From NCBI GenBank assembly GCA_004554425.1, contig SFMI01000088.1, positions 1 to 7,142 of the forward strand: DNA of 7,142 nucleotides, read 5' to 3'. A program made the position numbers and the translations under genes. Below the pieces are notes generated by a model, which saw only the letters and a program-made list of their open reading frames with translations, did no database searches and had not been told where the DNA came from. Shown piece by piece: positions 5,417 through 7,142 of the stretch. This DNA is from Candidatus Saccharimonadota bacterium (lineage in GTDB: Bacteria; Eremiobacterota; Xenobia; Xenobiales; Xenobiaceae). How positions within the stretch are numbered: position 1 is the first letter of the stretch; each line of letters opens with the position of its first letter.

Positions 5417-7142
5417 ATGCGCCAAGTTCTTTCGATTCGCTCAAAAAATGGTTTGTATAAGCTTTTATTTATCACCATTGCTGTGCTGTTCGTTATGTCC
5501 ATGATACCTTTATTCGGCAGCCCTGCTCTAGGTGAAGAAAAGTCTCCAACTTTTGAAACTTTAAGTAAAGGCGATATTGGCGGCGAAGAGCTATTGCAAA
5601 TAGCTAATGATAGCCAAAATATGATAGCCTGGCGCAAATTCGCCGAAGAGAAACTTAAACAGGACAAAGATTCTCCAGTTGGCCATGCCGTCTTAGGTGT
5701 AGTGTTCCATTGTGCCGAAGGCGATTTGCCCAGAGCTCGCCACAACTTAGAGCTGGCCAAAAAAACTTTATTGCGCAGATTGCGAGGCTTTAATAATGGT
5801 ACCGATGGATCTTTATTCTTAGGCGTTCAGATCCAGCTTTGCCAGGTTTTGGGCGAAATGGACGACTATAAAGCCAAAATAAAAGTGGTAGATGAATTGG
5901 CCAGTTTGCCAGGTTTTAGCAATTTTGCCGTAGACAAAGCCTGGCCTTTAATGAAATTAGATCGCGAAGAAGAAGCTCGCAAAGTTATTTCCGATGCCTT
6001 TAATTCCGGCAATATTAGCGCTAGAGAAATAGCCTGGAATAGCTTGGGAGCTTTGGAATCGGAATGCGGTAATTACCAAGCTTCTTACAATGCTTTTCGC
6101 AACTTGGTCAACGAAACCAAAGAGAGGGGCAAAACTCCAGATCCGACGGTGTTGCGTAATTGTGGCGAAACGGCTCTAGCCTTGGGACGTTTTGATGAAG
6201 CTGAACAATTTTTTAATGAGGCTTCCCGCGTTCCCTTTAGTGATCAGGCGTACACCAATCCTTTCAACGATTTAACCAATTTATATATTGCTGAAGCCAA
6301 GTTTACCGACGCAGCCAGTTGCCTCAAAAAAACTTACGAGCGAGCCCGCGCCATGCGCCCCTTCCTCTATCAGCAATTTATGGCCGACAATTTGCAAACA
6401 ACTGGCGCTTTGCTTATGGAACTGGGCTTGATCCCCGAAGCTTGCGAGCGTTTAAAGCGTTTAGTCAATCGTCCCGACCGCCAAGGAGGTACTTCCTTAG
6501 ATATAGATCAAGCTGAAGCTGGCAACTTGCTTACTTGGTACGCTTCTTTGAAAGCTATGCGCGAGTGCAAACGCGAAGAACTTAGCTGGACTCCTTTTTG
6601 GAAAAGCTTTAAAGTGCGCGGCCAAATTATCGCTATAAGCTATGAACTGTGGCGCTCGTCCTCGCGTGTTCGCGCCTTAATTACTGAAAATAAGCGCGTA
6701 GCCAGTAGCTTTCGTCCTTATAATGCACAATCTATTAGCGCTAACGAATGTTATAAACCCTTACTAATAAAAATTTTAGGTCCCGGTTTATGCGCCACAG
6801 CTATAGACGAAATATTTAGAGAAGCTCCCGACAATTTGCCCGTAGAAGAGCCTTATCTCTTGTTACATCGCGCCGAAATCGCTTATCAGTTCGGCAATTA
6901 CGAAGCTTCTTTGAAGAACTATAAAAAGGCTTTAAAAACGTTGCCTCAAGCAGCTCAATTAGTGCGCTCTTTAGCTGCAGCTAGAGTAGCTCAACTCTCC
7001 TATGGCCAAGGCGATTTTCAAACTGCGGCCAATTACTATGCCCGATTGATTACTTCTACACCTACTTCTATACGCCATATGGAAATAAGCGTACCTATTA
7101 CCTGTCAGGGTGACGGTTCTTCGGTTTCCAAACAGCTTATTA
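5417..7142 (+). CDS. Exported TPR-like repeat protein; incomplete at the right edge
   Basis: The frame is open for 575 codons from ATG 5417 to the window edge without a stop, so the C-terminus is missing. Residues 1-39 form a signal peptide: basic start (R2, R8, K10, K15), hydrophobic core about 16-33, and plausible cleavage after SPA (37) or ALG (39), before EEKSP. The mature part is largely helical with TPR-like pairs, for example GDLPRARHNLELA (about 102-114), GRFDEAEQFFNEA (257-269), GLIPEACERLKRLV (337-350), GNYEASLKNYKKAL (493-506) and GDFQTAANYYARL (530-542). Several intervening stretches (about 365-470) match the pattern poorly. There is no catalytic motif in the visible part. TPR arrays usually serve as protein-binding scaffolds, so this could hold partners of the transglutaminase outside the membrane. 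It lies 85 nt after the MoxR gene and shares its strand and codon habits. TPR proteins also occur in MoxR/Bat-type clusters. The specific role is unknown. Confidence 0.87.
   Translation, partial: MRQVLSIRSKNGLYKLLFITIAVLFVMSMIPLFGSPALGEEKSPTFETLSKGDIGGEELLQIANDSQNMIAWRKFAEEKLKQDKDSPVGHAVLGVVFHCAEGDLPRARHNLELAKKTLLRRLRGFNNGTDGSLFLGVQIQLCQVLGEMDDYKAKIKVVDELASLPGFSNFAVDKAWPLMKLDREEEARKVISDAFNSGNISAREIAWNSLGALESECGNYQASYNAFRNLVNETKERGKTPDPTVLRNCGETALALGRFDEAEQFFNEASRVPFSDQAYTNPFNDLTNLYIAEAKFTDAASCLKKTYERARAMRPFLYQQFMADNLQTTGALLMELGLIPEACERLKRLVNRPDRQGGTSLDIDQAEAGNLLTWYASLKAMRECKREELSWTPFWKSFKVRGQIIAISYELWRSSSRVRALITENKRVASSFRPYNAQSISANECYKPLLIKILGPGLCATAIDEIFREAPDNLPVEEPYLLLHRAEIAYQFGNYEASLKNYKKALKTLPQAAQLVRSLAAARVAQLSYGQGDFQTAANYYARLITSTPTSIRHMEISVPITCQGDGSSVSKQLI

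Noticed and set aside
5382..5504. Short out-of-frame ORF (40 codons from ATG 5382) overlapping the start of the TPR gene
   Set aside because: There is no Shine-Dalgarno sequence before its ATG (GATCTGAATACAAAT), and the peptide is the frame-shifted image of the signal peptide. It is not supported as an upstream regulatory ORF.
6319..6516. Rightward 65-codon frame inside the TPR gene
   Set aside because: It is a shifted-frame shadow within a well supported longer coding frame, with no ribosome site.

Overview
The window holds one rightward block of four adjacent genes (about 570 to the right edge), plus the start of a leftward gene at the left edge. It looks like bacterial chromosomal DNA of moderate GC: 26 of 60 bases are G or C in the stretch 4321-4380, but only 12 of 60 in the intergenic stretch 361-420. 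Genes are tightly packed, Shine-Dalgarno sequences are clear before three of the four rightward genes, and two of those genes start with TTG. I see no rRNA, tRNA, transposase, CRISPR array or phage gene. The sequence does not let me name the organism. MoxR/DUF58/transglutaminase clusters occur in many phyla. The exported TPR protein and polytopic membrane proteins fit a free-living bacterium with a complex envelope, but that is only an impression.

Layout. 1-338 (minus): the first 112 codons of an unassigned protein that leaves the window at its left edge, perhaps with a kinase-like (APH-type) N-lobe. 339-569: AT-rich divergent intergenic region with an extended -10 promoter (TGCTATAAT, 499-507) pointing right. 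570-1907 (plus): DUF58 membrane protein. 1915-4263 (plus): TgpA-like membrane transglutaminase with a DUF4129-like tail. 4321-5331 (plus): MoxR-family AAA+ ATPase. 5332-5416: gap with a long perfect inverted repeat built from four AGATC/GATCT units. 5417-7142 (plus): exported TPR-like protein, still open at the right edge.

How the genes fit together. The three-part set of MoxR ATPase, DUF58 protein and transglutaminase is a recurrent bacterial module. In the general model for MoxR proteins, the ATPase remodels or activates its membrane and vWA-type partners. Here the DUF58 core and the DUF4129-like tail are predicted to face the cytoplasm, where the ATPase would act. The transglutaminase domain and the TPR protein are predicted to lie outside the membrane. 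The gaps of 7, 57 and 85 nt suggest one transcript, possibly tuned before the TPR gene by the stem-loop. The module itself is known as a gene association but is poorly understood biochemically. The distinctive points here are the ATPase placed third, the exported TPR protein as a fourth member, the roughly 80-residue Q/N/D/K-rich linker, and the altered MoxR sensor-1 motif. I found no clear evidence of a wholly new system.
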